Source: Rhodococcus sp. ARC_M5 (GTDB lineage Bacteria; Actinomycetota; Actinomycetes; Mycobacteriales; Mycobacteriaceae). Taken from it: a stretch of DNA of 64,000 bases. A program made the position numbers and the translations under genes. Position 1 is the stretch's first letter, and the number at the start of each line of letters is the position of its first letter. The stretch lies in the NCBI RefSeq assembly GCF_022810405.1, contig NZ_JALGQE010000006.1, forward strand, positions 1 through 64,000. Reading direction: 5' to 3'. Positions 55,007-63,582 of this stretch are shown here, one piece after another. A model generated the notes under the pieces. The model searched no databases. It was not told where the DNA came from and saw only the letters and a program-made list of their open reading frames with translations.

Positions 55007-56245
55007 CTATGCCGTTTTCGCAGGTGGCGCGCTCGGCAGCAGGTAGCTCGGTTCGATTCCGTCGTCCAGTCGTCCTTCGCTTCGAGCGGCGAAATAGCGT
55101 CCGACGAGAACACCGAAGATGACGACGATCAGCAACGCCCACCCGAACGTGGTGCGGAGGTAGTCGAGGGCTCGGCCGGTTTCGATCCAGCGCCCCGACA
55201 GCCATCGGTCGTAGTTCATGAATCCGTAGATCGCGAGCCAGGCGGGCCAGTTGCGCAGCAGCGAGTTCTTCAGCACGACGGTCATCAGTAGCGGGAACAG
55301 CATCATCGAGTAGTACATCTGACCCAGTGATCCCAGCAGCCAGTGTGCGGTCAGGATCAGTCCCGAGGTGGTCGCGAAGAAGAACAGACGGTCCTCGCGG
55401 CAGTACCGGTAGAGCAGCCACAGCGAGATCAGAACCATGATTCCCAGAACCGCGCGGATGCCGAGGGTGAGCAGTTCGGGGACACCGTAGTAGCGCCCGT
55501 TGCCCACGACAGCACTGTTGAAGTAGTCGCGAGTCTGCAGTAGGTACGGCAGCGTCCGGTCGATGAAGTTCATCGGGTCGACCGACAGCGGCCAGGCGAT
55601 GGCCATCATCACGACGGGGATCGCGATCGAGGTGATGAAGACCTTCCACTGACGTGTCATCAGCGGAAGCAGCAGCAGCGGCGCGAGCATCGGCTTGATG
55701 GCCAGAGTCAGACCCATGGCGACGCCGGCCGACAGGTCCTTGCGCTGGAGTAGATACCCGAGGAAGGCCACCTCACCGAGAAGGACGAAGCCGTTGAAAT
55801 TGGTGAACACCAACGTGTTGGTCACGGTTTCGCTGACGAAAGCCGCCAGCAGGAGCGCGGGGGCCGCTACCGAATCGAGCCGGAATCCGAAGATGCGCAA
55901 CAGGATGTACAGCGCGAGCAGAATCGCGACGGTGCTGGCGATGATGAACAGCCAGCGGGACCGCTCGGGGTCGATGACGGCGATGGGGGAGAGCAGCATC
56001 GTCGCGCTCGGTTGATACAGGTAGTGCGGATCGACCGAGTCGAAGTTGGCCGTGTACACCGGCTGGCGGTTGAGGAATGCCAGGGCTGCGCTGTACACCG
56101 GGTTGAAATCGTTGGTGATGTCTCCGTTGACCGCCTTGATCACCACACGCTGGATGACGGTCATGATGGCGATGGGCCACAGGGCGTACTTGATTACCTC
56201 GGCGGTCGTCCGCCCTGACCGCGGCTCCAGAAAGCTAAGTGACAC
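55007..56245 (-). CDS. aftC: Alpha-(1->3)-arabinofuranosyltransferase AftC (GT87)
   Basis: This 412-residue integral membrane glycosyltransferase has about ten predicted helices. It introduces alpha-1,3 branches into arabinan of arabinogalactan and lipoarabinomannan using decaprenyl-phosphoarabinose. Family-typical segments are the extracytoplasmic DITNDFNPVYSAALAFLNRQPVY with an acidic pair, YLYQPSATMLLSPIA, and FNGFVLLGEVAFLGYLL, with YFNSAVVGNGRYYGVPEL later. It corresponds to Rv2673. The GTG at 56245 is the start. Its presence is strong evidence for a mycolic-acid-type cell wall. Confidence 0.92.
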   Translation of the reverse strand: MSLSFLEPRSGRTTAEVIKYALWPIAIMTVIQRVVIKAVNGDITNDFNPVYSAALAFLNRQPVYTANFDSVDPHYLYQPSATMLLSPIAVIDPERSRWLFIIASTVAILLALYILLRIFGFRLDSVAAPALLLAAFVSETVTNTLVFTNFNGFVLLGEVAFLGYLLQRKDLSAGVAMGLTLAIKPMLAPLLLLPLMTRQWKVFITSIAIPVVMMAIAWPLSVDPMNFIDRTLPYLLQTRDYFNSAVVGNGRYYGVPELLTLGIRAVLGIMVLISLWLLYRYCREDRLFFFATTSGLILTAHWLLGSLGQMYYSMMLFPLLMTVVLKNSLLRNWPAWLAIYGFMNYDRWLSGRWIETGRALDYLRTTFGWALLIVVIFGVLVGRYFAARSEGRLDDGIEPSYLLPSAPPAKTA

Positions 56246-56308
56246 CCGGGAACGGTACCCGAGGCGACGACCGCACCGGCGAAGGACACCCCGCGATGGG
56301 CACCCGAC

Positions 56309-57883
56309 TCAGGCGGGGCAGACGGTGCCGTCCGTCGGAAGCGCGGTGTCGCGTGCGTAGTTCACCGCAGCGCTCTGCAGACATTGAGATCCGCCGAGGC
56401 TCGGGTGCCCGCTGCCCTGCCATGCAGCCGAGGCGACGCCTGCACCGGACGCTCCGACCAACCCGGTCACCGAGGACAGGCCGCCGTTGCCGACGATCGG
56501 GTCGCCGGCGTTGGCCAGGACCAACACCGGGACGTCCAGAGACGACGGCAGCGGAATGGACGGAGCCGTCGGCCACGACGAACACAGCAGCGCCGTGAGA
56601 GCGGCGTCGGTGCCGTAGATCGGATAGCGGTCGTTCCACTGCGACGACAGGTCGCGAACGCCCTGCGGCGACGGCCACTGCTGCCCGTCCGTGCAGCGAG
56701 ACACGAATTGTCCGTCGGTGCCGTAAGCGTTTCGACCGCGTTCGGCGAGGGCTGCCAGCGCGGTGGTGTCGGACGCGGCAGCCGCCGACAGAGTCGTCGA
56801 CAGGCCGGTCGCCCGCGACGACGCGTCGCCTGCGGTCGACGCGAGCGCGAAAGTGATGCCGTTCAGGATTTCGTGGGTGGACAGCGGCGAGAATTCACCA
56901 CCGGCCGCGCGTCCGAGCAGTTCCGCCACGGCGGCCGTCGGGTCGCTGCCGAGTGAGCAGTTCAGGGCGACGCAACGCTGGGCAAATGCAGTGAAGGCCG
57001 CTTCTTTGCCCTGAGTCCGCTGCTCGGCCAGCGTGATCTGATCGGCACCGACTCCGGTCGGCGAGTCGAGGATCAGGCGGGAGATGTTGTCCGGAAACTT
57101 CGCCGCGTAGGCCAACGCGGTGAGCGCGCCGTTGCCCGAGCCGATCACTCCGATCCGGTCCACACCCCAGAGTTGTCGGAGGCGGTCCAGGTCATCGGCG
57201 GCGTAGGTGGTGCCGAAGGCGAGTTCCTGTGGCTGCAACGTGTCGGTGCATTCGATGGTGGCGTCCCGACCGGCGTCGACGGCTCGGTCCACGGCATCGG
57301 CGTCGGATCTGGTGAACTGCCCCAGTGCATCGACAGCAGACTTGGTAGGTGACTGGAGGGTGTCGTCGATGCAGTCCACGGCGGTGGATCGGCCGATGCC
57401 ACGTCGGTCCACCGCAACGACGGGATGCGCCTCGAGCAGGGTCGAGAGTGGGCCGGCAGCCATCGTCGCCAACGTGGCGATCGAGGACCGATCCGAACCG
57501 GAGGTGAAGACCAACGGGCCCGCATCGGCCGGTGTGCGATCGAGTCGCGCTCGCAGTGCACCGACGGCGAAAGTGCCGAACATCTGCCCGCTGGCGTCGA
57601 CGTCGGCTTCGTACTCCGCGCATTCCAGGGTCAGTCCCGGAGTAGTGGAAGTGAGCCCGAACGTCCCGAGTGTCGCATCGGTGCACTCGGCCCAGGCGAG
57701 ATCGGAGGTCGGAACTGCGAGAGCTTCCGGTTCCGGCGGCGCTTCTGCCGGGGACTCGGCGGGCTGACCGGGGGAGCGTTGCTCCACCGCGACATCGGGC
57801 CGCATCGACGGCCCGGCACCACAGGCCGCGCACGTTGTGGCGAGGACGAGGGCGGCGGCGAGCAACGTACGTTTCTGCGTCAC
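56309..57883 (-). CDS. Secreted alpha/beta-hydrolase-fold protein (TAP-like C-terminus) lacking the usual serine
   Basis: This 524-residue exported protein has residues 1-25 as a signal peptide with a possible lipobox around CAAC (weak). The fold follows the tripeptidyl-aminopeptidase/SlpD group: VVAVDRRGIGRSTAVDC, then WGVDRIGVIGSGNGALTALAYAAKFP at the nucleophile elbow, a cap domain, VLVLANAGDPIVG (acid) and WQGSGHPSLGGSQCLQSAAVNY (His and disulfide cysteines). The elbow reads GSGNG, so the canonical GxSxG serine position is glycine. It corresponds to Rv2672. Either the adjacent serine acts or the protein is non-hydrolytic. Confidence 0.85.
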   Translation of the reverse strand: MTQKRTLLAAALVLATTCAACGAGPSMRPDVAVEQRSPGQPAESPAEAPPEPEALAVPTSDLAWAECTDATLGTFGLTSTTPGLTLECAEYEADVDASGQMFGTFAVGALRARLDRTPADAGPLVFTSGSDRSSIATLATMAAGPLSTLLEAHPVVAVDRRGIGRSTAVDCIDDTLQSPTKSAVDALGQFTRSDADAVDRAVDAGRDATIECTDTLQPQELAFGTTYAADDLDRLRQLWGVDRIGVIGSGNGALTALAYAAKFPDNISRLILDSPTGVGADQITLAEQRTQGKEAAFTAFAQRCVALNCSLGSDPTAAVAELLGRAAGGEFSPLSTHEILNGITFALASTAGDASSRATGLSTTLSAAAASDTTALAALAERGRNAYGTDGQFVSRCTDGQQWPSPQGVRDLSSQWNDRYPIYGTDAALTALLCSSWPTAPSIPLPSSLDVPVLVLANAGDPIVGNGGLSSVTGLVGASGAGVASAAWQGSGHPSLGGSQCLQSAAVNYARDTALPTDGTVCPA

Positions 57884-57929
57884 CGTGCGAGGCTATCGAC
57901 TTTTCGATCGATGGCGGACCGCGCGCTGC

Positions 57930-58718
57930 TCATCGCTGACGTACCCAGCGCGTGAGCAGCGTCCCGTCCGTGTCACCGAGAACGTGCGTCCGCTGCATCG
58001 GCGTGTCGGACGCGTGGCCGGCGTGGGCGATGCGGCCCGCCTCGCCGGCGACCAACATCGGCGAAACCGTCAGGCACAGCTCGTCGGCTGCACCGTCGGA
58101 CACCAATTGTCCGAACAGTCCCGGTCCGCCCTCGCACAGGATGCGGTGGAATCCGAGGTCGGTCAGTGTCGCGACGATGTCGGCGGTCGACACCGATTCG
58201 CCGGACACCTCGATCACCGTCGCTCCCGCCGACCGGAGAGCGGCCACCTTCGAGCCGTCAGCAGCTGTCGTGGTCACCACGACGGGCTTGACGTCGGTGT
58301 CGGTGATCAATCGGGAATCCGCGTCGATAGAACCGGAGGCGGTGACCACCACGATGGTCGGAATCGGTGCCAGTCCGCCCTCCACCCGTCGTGCTGTCGC
58401 CTCGTCGGACAGCGAGACGCCGCCGTAGTTCTCGGCACGAGCGGTTCCGGCACCGACCAGGACGGCGTCGCACAGTTCGCGCAGGATGCCGAACAGTCGG
58501 GCATCCGCGGGGGTGCCGAGGCCCGCTGACTTACCGTTCGCGGTGACCGATCCGTCGATGCTGGCGACGAAGTTCGTTCGGATCCACGGGCGGTCCAGGT
58601 CGGTCGGGTAGGAGTGCAGAGCGCGGATGGCATCGTCGTCGAGTGTCGACCCGACGGTGGGCATGGACGCGGTCGCATGCTCCGATGTGAAGTAGGTCCC
58701 AATATCGAGAAGCTGCAT
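57930..58718 (-). CDS. Pyrimidine reductase family protein (RibD C-terminal domain)
   Basis: This 262-residue NADPH-dependent reductase of the dihydrofolate-reductase fold has N-terminal WIRTNFVASIDGSVTANGKSAGLGTPADARLFG, a nucleotide-binding AVLVGAGTARAENYGG, and C-terminal RILCEGGPGLFGQLVSDGAADELCLTVSPML. It contains only the reductase half of RibD. It corresponds to Rv2671, which can substitute for DHFR in mycobacteria. It is divergent from zapE; the ATG is at 58718. Confidence 0.92.
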   Translation of the reverse strand: MQLLDIGTYFTSEHATASMPTVGSTLDDDAIRALHSYPTDLDRPWIRTNFVASIDGSVTANGKSAGLGTPADARLFGILRELCDAVLVGAGTARAENYGGVSLSDEATARRVEGGLAPIPTIVVVTASGSIDADSRLITDTDVKPVVVTTTAADGSKVAALRSAGATVIEVSGESVSTADIVATLTDLGFHRILCEGGPGLFGQLVSDGAADELCLTVSPMLVAGEAGRIAHAGHASDTPMQRTHVLGDTDGTLLTRWVRQR

Positions 58719-58752
58719 GAGAGAGATCAGACCACGTCGTTACGCTCGACAA

Positions 58753-59766
58753 ATGTCCGCACGCCTTGTCGACCGAAATCCCGTGGTCCCCTCCGATCAG
58801 CTGATCGCGCAGATGGTCCCGCCGGCGATGTTCGACGACGTCAGTTTCTCCTCGTACATTCCGGATCCCAAGGAGCCGACTCAGGCTGCTGCAGTCGCGA
58901 AGGCCGAGGAGTTCGCGAGCAAGGTCCAGAAGATCCGTGGCAAGGGCAAGCGCGGCCTCTTCGGCAAGAAGACCCCTGCCGTCGGTGCCGGCCTGTACCT
59001 CGACGGCGGCTTCGGCGTCGGCAAGACTCACCTGCTGGCCTCGATCTATCACAGCGTTCCCGAGCCCAAGGCGTTCGGCACGTTCGTCGAACTCACCCAC
59101 GTGGTCGGTGCTCTCGGCTTCAACAAGGCACTGGAGGAACTCTCGAACCACAGCGTGCTGTGCATCGACGAGTTCGAGCTCGACGATCCCGGCGACACGA
59201 TGTTGGTCTCGCGGTTGCTCTCCGAGCTCTCACAGCGCGGAGTGTCCATCGTCGCTACGTCGAACACCCTGCCCGGGCAGCTCGGTGAGGGTCGCTTCGC
59301 CGCCGAGGACTTCATGCGGGAGATCAAGAAGCTCGGCTCGATATTCGAGTCCATCCGCGTCGACGGCCCCGACTACCGCCACCGCGATCTGCCCCCGGCC
59401 CCCGAGCCCACGTCCGAGTCCGAACTGGTCGAGCGTGCCGACACCATCGACGGTGCGACCCTGGACGACTTCGACGATCTGCTCAAGCACCTGAGCACAC
59501 TGCATCCCTCGCGCTACGGCAAGTTGCTCGACGGAATTCCTGCAGTGTTCCTGAAGAACGTGCACCCGGCATCGGATCAGGCCATCGCTCTGCGACTGGT
59601 GGTCCTCGCCGATCGTCTGTACGACGCAGGCATCCCGGTGACGGCCTCGGGTGGCAAGCTCGACGAGATCTTCACCGAGGAGATGTTGGCCGGCGGCTAC
59701 CGCAAGAAGTACCTGCGCGCCACCTCGCGTCTGCTTGCATTGTCGCGTTTCGCTGCAGTCGGCTGA
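58753..59766 (+). CDS. zapE: Cell-division/AFG1-like ATPase ZapE
   Basis: This 337-residue P-loop ATPase of the AFG1/ZapE family has Walker A at GGFGVGKTHLL, Walker B at LCIDEFELDDPGD and sensor region IVATSNTLPGQLGEGRF, with the family C-terminal VTASGGKLDEIFTEEML ... YRKKYLRATSRLLAL. A basic insert (RGKGKRGLFGKK) precedes Walker A. It corresponds to Rv2670c. ZapE in E. coli acts at the division ring; Afg1 in mitochondria helps protein turnover. The ATG at 58753 was chosen over 58717. Confidence 0.92.
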   Translation: MSARLVDRNPVVPSDQLIAQMVPPAMFDDVSFSSYIPDPKEPTQAAAVAKAEEFASKVQKIRGKGKRGLFGKKTPAVGAGLYLDGGFGVGKTHLLASIYHSVPEPKAFGTFVELTHVVGALGFNKALEELSNHSVLCIDEFELDDPGDTMLVSRLLSELSQRGVSIVATSNTLPGQLGEGRFAAEDFMREIKKLGSIFESIRVDGPDYRHRDLPPAPEPTSESELVERADTIDGATLDDFDDLLKHLSTLHPSRYGKLLDGIPAVFLKNVHPASDQAIALRLVVLADRLYDAGIPVTASGGKLDEIFTEEMLAGGYRKKYLRATSRLLALSRFAAVG

Positions 59767-59773
59767 GTGGACG

Positions 59774-60301
59774 TCACAGCCTCACCTGCATGACGTAGTC
59801 GTCGTGCGTCTGGACTCCGACGACGAACGTCTTGGTGCCCACGATCTCGAACCCGTGTTTGGCGTAGAATTTCTGCGCCCGCACGTTCTGTTGGTTGACG
59901 CCCAACCATGCTGCGGCACAACCGGAATCACGTGCATGGCTCAACGATGACGACATCAGTCGCCCGGCGGCTCCGCTGCCGTGCTCGGTCGGCCGCACAT
60001 AGAGTTTGCTGATTTCCATGGTCGGCAGGGTCGAGAGGGCCGCGCGAATGTCCGGGTCCGTGGGCGTCTCGGACACGAGAAGCGCGTAACCCACCACGTC
60101 CGCCTCGATTGTCTGGTCGACGAGGACCGTCCTGGTCGCGTCGGCGATGTAGTTCTCGAAATGACGTACGGACAACACCGTCGAGATGAACTGCTCGATG
60201 TCCTCCGCTCGGGTTCCCGGCGGGCAGGCGAGCGGAAAGGTCGACGCGGCCATCTCGGCGACGCGATGCGCATCGGCGAGTGCTGCCACGCGCACGGTCA
60301 C
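59774..60301 (-). CDS. GNAT family N-acetyltransferase
   Basis: This 175-residue acetyltransferase starts at a GTG. Motif A is KLYVRPTEHGSGAAGRLMSSSL with the acetyl-CoA loop, and motif B is CAAAWLGVNQQNVRAQKFYAKHGFEIVGTKTFVVG. It resembles the RimI/spermidine-acetyltransferase-like group and corresponds to Rv2669. The start overlaps the stop of the L12-like gene (GTGA), indicating coupling. Substrate is unknown. Confidence 0.92.
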   Translation of the reverse strand: MTVRVAALADAHRVAEMAASTFPLACPPGTRAEDIEQFISTVLSVRHFENYIADATRTVLVDQTIEADVVGYALLVSETPTDPDIRAALSTLPTMEISKLYVRPTEHGSGAAGRLMSSSLSHARDSGCAAAWLGVNQQNVRAQKFYAKHGFEIVGTKTFVVGVQTHDDYVMQVRL

Positions 60302-60750
60302 AGCAGATCCACCGCGTTCTTGGCATCCCGCAGCGACAGGCCGGTGCGGTCGCGCAACAGTTTGATGGCGGAGATCGCTTTTCCTTCGGATTTCAGCGAC
60401 TGCAATCGCGGGATCAGATCGTCCCAGGGTGTCGGACCGGATTGTGCAGCGTCGATGATGGTGGCCGAGGACGGAAACGGCTCCCCGCGCTCGACGTTCT
60501 CGATCGCGTTCTTCGCGTCGGCGAGCCCGGCACCTGTTCGTTCACGAAATACCTTGATGGCCTGGATCTTCTTGTTTGCGGCCAGCAGTCGATGAATGTC
60601 TGCGCGGGCGCTCTCGTCGAGACCGATGAGCCTGATGTTCTTCGCGGTCTCCGGGGACGAGCCGGGCTTTTTGCGGGCCAACAGCCACGCCGCGAGCACC
60701 GCGGCGTCGACGAGGACCAACGCAACGATGAACCATCCCCAGGTCGGCAT
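60298..60750 (-). CDS. Membrane-anchored protein with two ribosomal L7/L12-CTD-like repeats
   Basis: This 150-residue protein has residues 4-24 as a transmembrane helix (WGWFIVALVLVDAAVLAAWLL) followed by LARKKPGSS. Two copies of a motif typical of the ribosomal L7/L12 C-terminal domain follow: KIQAIKVFRERTGAGLADAKNAIE near 80-103 and AISAIKLLRDRTGLSLRDAKNAVD near 126-149. The true L7/L12 hinge and dimerisation parts are absent. The L12 CTD recruits translation GTPases; whether these repeats do so at the membrane is unknown. Confidence 0.8.
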   Translation of the reverse strand: MPTWGWFIVALVLVDAAVLAAWLLARKKPGSSPETAKNIRLIGLDESARADIHRLLAANKKIQAIKVFRERTGAGLADAKNAIENVERGEPFPSSATIIDAAQSGPTPWDDLIPRLQSLKSEGKAISAIKLLRDRTGLSLRDAKNAVDLL

Positions 60751-60766
60751 GCCTTAGTAGACCACT

Positions 60767-61474
60767 TCAGCGCAACGGGTCGAAGAGCGGGACGACAACA
60801 GACGAATCGGACGTCGGGGCACCGAACAGCGAGACGGCACCGGCAAGGGTTTTTGTTGCCGCGTCGTACTTGACAGGGGCCAGGTCGTGGCCCGCACCCT
60901 CGATGTCGACCAGCAGTGTGGGGGATGGGATCAGCGCGAGTGCAGCGGTCAGTTCGGCAGTGGTGCCGAACGGGTCCTTCGTGCCGTGTACTACGACCGT
61001 CGGTGTTCGCAGGTCGGGAAGATGCTGTGCACGAGCCTTGTCCGGCTTGCCCGGCGGGTGCAGGGGATAGGACGTCAGGACGAGTCCGTCGACGAGGCCC
61101 GGGCGGTCGGCCGCGATCATCGACCCTTGCCTGCCACCGTAGGAATGCCCACCGAATGCGATGAATCCGTCCGTAGCGGCGCGAAGACGATCGATGGCCG
61201 CAGCGATGCCCAGCCGGTCCTCGTCCGAACGGGACGGATGCGGTGGTCCCTTGGGTTTGCGTACACGAAAAGGAAGATCGAATCGCAGCACCGTGAACCC
61301 GGCTGCCGTCCATACTGCCGCGATGCGCTGCAGTAGCAGCGACTCGCAGTTGCCGCCCGCACCGTGCGTCAGAGCGAGGCCGCCCCGTGACGGTATCGAC
61401 GGTGTATGCAAATGGGCGACGCCCCCGCCGAGATCGATGTCGGCGGGGGCGTCGGGACCATCGAGTTCAGGCAT
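60767..61474 (-). CDS. Alpha/beta hydrolase (dienelactone-hydrolase / KANL3-Tex30 type)
   Basis: This 235-residue hydrolase has the early oxyanion motif LTHGAGGNCES, nucleophile elbow GGHSYGGRQGSMIA with serine near residue 110, acid in VVVHGTKDPFGT, and histidine in IEGAGHDLAP. It belongs to the short alpha/beta family that includes bacterial homologues of Tex30. The substrate is unknown. Its start overlaps the upstream acidic protein by 8 bases. Confidence 0.88.
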   Translation of the reverse strand: MPELDGPDAPADIDLGGGVAHLHTPSIPSRGGLALTHGAGGNCESLLLQRIAAVWTAAGFTVLRFDLPFRVRKPKGPPHPSRSDEDRLGIAAAIDRLRAATDGFIAFGGHSYGGRQGSMIAADRPGLVDGLVLTSYPLHPPGKPDKARAQHLPDLRTPTVVVHGTKDPFGTTAELTAALALIPSPTLLVDIEGAGHDLAPVKYDAATKTLAGAVSLFGAPTSDSSVVVPLFDPLR

Positions 61475-61751
61475 CGTTCGAGGACGTTACCTTTTCCTGG
61501 TTGTCGGCGTGATCCGTGTCGGCAGAGCCGTTGGTGTCGGCGGAGTCCTGGTCATCGGCGTCGACCATCTCACCGTTGTCGTCGACCATATCCGCGAAGG
61601 CGGTTCCCGCAACGGTGCCGTTGGTTCCAGGAAGGGCCACGGTGGGGCGGGCGCCGGGTCGATAACGGTCGTCGAGGCCCTCGACGGACTTCTTCGCTTC
61701 CTCCAGCGTGGCGTCGTCGACTGTGGGTTCGCTCTGAGCATCGTCCGACAC
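61467..61751 (-). CDS. Small acidic hypothetical protein
   Basis: This 94-residue frame runs from the GTG at 61751 (alternatively 107 residues from 61790). It contains the conserved-looking core DDATLEEAKKSVEGLDDRYRPGARPTVALPGTNGTVAGTAF followed by an Asp/Asn-rich disordered tail. There is no signal peptide or membrane helix. Coupling with the downstream hydrolase by an 8-base overlap supports a real gene. Function is unknown. Confidence 0.65.
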   Translation of the reverse strand: MSDDAQSEPTVDDATLEEAKKSVEGLDDRYRPGARPTVALPGTNGTVAGTAFADMVDDNGEMVDADDQDSADTNGSADTDHADNQEKVTSSNDA

Positions 61752-61975
61752 GTGAGTGTCCTTCCATCGAAGTGTGTGCGTCGTCTCCACTGTGCACGTC
61801 TATGGCGTGAATCACCACACCTGACTTCGGGATGCGGGCCGTCGATCCGTCGGAAATGTCGACTCGACCGGGCACGCAACCTGATCAGCTCATTTTCATT
61901 CTGCGCAGCGAACTCTCGCCAGAAACGGACGAATGCCGCACACTCATCTCACGTTTCCCGCACCAGAAGGAATTC

Positions 61976-62845
61976 ATGGACGACTCGGTAGTGATTTCGA
62001 CGTTTCTGCCCATCGCACTCGCGATCGTCATGTTCGGACTCGGCTTGTCGCTGACCGTCGAGGATTTCCGACGCACCGCACGCACGCCGCGGGCCGTTGT
62101 GATGGCCCTGGCTCTTCAGATCCTGGTTCTTCCGGTTCTCGCATTCGGACTGATTCTTCTGTTCGACCTACCGCCGTTACTGGCTGTCGGAGTGATGCTG
62201 CTGGCCGCCTCGCCGGGCGGGACCACCGCGAACCTGTTCTCACACCTGTTCCGTGGGGACGTGGCACTCAACGTCACGTTGACTGCGGTCAATTCGGTTC
62301 TGGCGGCCGTGACCGTTCCCGTCATCACCAACTTCGCCATCGCTTACTTCGATGCAGACGGTGAATTGGGCCTGCAGTTCGGCAAGATCGTGCAGGTCAT
62401 AGCTATCGTATTGATTCCGGTCGCACTCGGAATGCTGGTGCGCAATCGCTCTCTGGCGTTCGCCGAACGCGCGGATCGACCGGTCCGGATCTTCTCGATC
62501 GTCATCTTGGTGTCGGTGGCGGTCGGCGCTCTCATCGGCGAGCGATCCAACGTTGTCGGTTACCTCGAACAGGTCGGACTGGTGACGGGGTTGTTCTGCT
62601 TCGCAAGCCTCGCCATCGGCTACGGTGCTGCGCGACTGCTGAAGATGGGTGAGCCGCAGTCGATCGCGATCTCGATGGAAATCGGAATCCACAACACCAC
62701 CGTTGCCCTCACAGTCGCATTGAGCGTGCTCGGAAGCACTGAGGTGGCGATACCGGCCGCTGTCTACTCGTTCCTCATGTACGTATTGGCCACAGCATTC
62801 GGCTATCTGGTTTCCGGACGGACCCGCACACAGGTCTCGTCATGA
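61976..62845 (+). CDS. Bile acid:sodium symporter family (BASS/SBF) transporter
   Basis: This 289-residue membrane protein starts at the ATG at 61976 behind GAAGGAA and has about nine predicted transmembrane helices. Family traits are MFGLGLSLTVEDFRR after helix 1, LLAASPGGTTANLFSHLFRGDVALNVTLTAVNS (Na+ site region), and SISMEIGIHNTTVALTVALSVL in the second half, corresponding to the EMG.QN crossover motif. Bacterial BASS proteins carry pantoate, keto acids or unknown anions with Na+; the substrate is not predictable. Confidence 0.9.
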   Translation: MDDSVVISTFLPIALAIVMFGLGLSLTVEDFRRTARTPRAVVMALALQILVLPVLAFGLILLFDLPPLLAVGVMLLAASPGGTTANLFSHLFRGDVALNVTLTAVNSVLAAVTVPVITNFAIAYFDADGELGLQFGKIVQVIAIVLIPVALGMLVRNRSLAFAERADRPVRIFSIVILVSVAVGALIGERSNVVGYLEQVGLVTGLFCFASLAIGYGAARLLKMGEPQSIAISMEIGIHNTTVALTVALSVLGSTEVAIPAAVYSFLMYVLATAFGYLVSGRTRTQVSS

Positions 62846-62885
62846 GGTCGGGCAGTACGGATCGAAGGCGACGCCGGCACAAAAA

Positions 62886-62915
62886 GGTCCGGCCCCCGTG
62901 GTAGGGGGCCGGACC
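62886..62915 (-). terminator. Intrinsic terminator of the minus-strand tRNA cluster
   Basis: A perfect 12-bp G/C-rich stem (62886-62897 with 62904-62915) over a 6-nt loop is followed, on the minus strand, by TTTTTGTG. It lies just past tRNA-Val(GAC) and ends the Gly-Cys-Val transcript. Confidence 0.9.
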
Positions 62916-62926
62916 TGGTCGAACTC

Positions 62927-63001
62927 TGGTGCGCGATACTGGGATTGAACCAGTGACCTCTTCCGTGTCAGGGAAGCGCTCTCCCGCTGAGCTAATCGCG
63001 C
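62927..63001 (-). tRNA. tRNA-Val (anticodon GAC)
   Basis: Acceptor stem GCGCGAT/ATCGCGC, D-arm AGCTCAGCGGGAGAGC, anticodon stem CTTCC/GGAAG with loop CTGACAC giving anticodon GAC, and T-arm GGTTCAATCC fold as a standard cloverleaf. The 3' CCA is encoded (62927-62929). Confidence 0.96.
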
Positions 63002-63038
63002 GTGTCCTCGCATCGGTCTTGCGACCGATGCACTAGCG

Positions 63039-63109
63039 AGGTGGAGACGGGAATCGAACCCGTGTGCACGGCTTTGCAGGCCGTTGCCTCACCACTCGGC
63101 CACTCCACC
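63039..63109 (-). tRNA. tRNA-Cys (anticodon GCA)
   Basis: Acceptor GGTGGAG/CTCCACC with discriminator U, anticodon loop CTGCAAA (GCA) on an ACGGC/GCCGT stem, and T-arm GGTTCGATTCC form a cloverleaf. CCA is not encoded. Confidence 0.96.
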
Positions 63110-63126
63110 ATGGGTCGAGACCCTCG

Positions 63127-63198
63127 AGCGGATGACGGGATTCGAACCCGCGACCCTCACCTTGGCAAGGTGATGCGCTACCACTGCGCCACATCCGC
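63127..63198 (-). tRNA. tRNA-Gly (anticodon GCC)
   Basis: Acceptor GCGGATG/CATCCGC with discriminator U, anticodon loop TTGCCAA (GCC) on TCACC/GGTGA, and T-arm GGGTTCGAATCCC form a cloverleaf. CCA is not encoded. It is the promoter-proximal gene of the minus-strand Gly-Cys-Val(GAC) cluster. Confidence 0.96.
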
Positions 63199-63441
63199 AT
63201 ACCCCGGAGGCGCTCACTGCTGGGCAGTTGTTGTCTCCGTGGTGCGGGGAAAACATTAACCCAACGGGAGTGAAACTCACAAATCTCGTGGTCAGCTGCG
63301 GAATTCGGTCGATTCACGCATGTGAACGACGTGAAAGCAGAGACGTGACGGGACTTGCCGAGGCAGTGCGACGACGTCTTCGCCGATCGGGCAGGCGATT
63401 CGGTTCGCCGCGGCACCTCGTGTTAATGTTTTGCCTCGTTC

Positions 63442-63513
63442 GGTCCCGTGGCTCAGTGGGAGAGCGTCCGCTTCACACGCGGAAGGTCGCTGGTTCGATC
63501 CCAGCCGGGACCA
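63442..63513 (+). tRNA. tRNA-Val (anticodon CAC)
   Basis: Acceptor GGTCCCG/CGGGACC with discriminator A, anticodon loop TTCACAC (CAC) on TCCGC/GCGGA, and T-arm TGGTTCGATCCCA form a cloverleaf. CCA is not encoded. A terminator hairpin follows at once. Confidence 0.96.
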
Positions 63514-63517
63514 CAGG

Positions 63518-63556
63518 AGAGAAGGCCCGCACCGCTTGCCGGTGTGGGCCTTCTCT
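63518..63556 (+). terminator. Hairpin after tRNA-Val(CAC)
   Basis: A 16-bp stem with one mismatch (AGAGAAGGCCCGCACC at 63518-63533 with 63541-63556) over a 7-nt loop lies five bases after the tRNA. It is a likely terminator, although the T-tract is only TTCTCT within the stem. Confidence 0.75.
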
Positions 63557-63582
63557 GCGTTCGAGGCCGGTAACCTGAGCCG

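Noticed and set aside
63039-63513. tRNA-linked genomic island or attachment site
   Set aside because: Four tRNA genes are present, but no integrase, direct repeat of a tRNA 3' end or compositional change is visible nearby.
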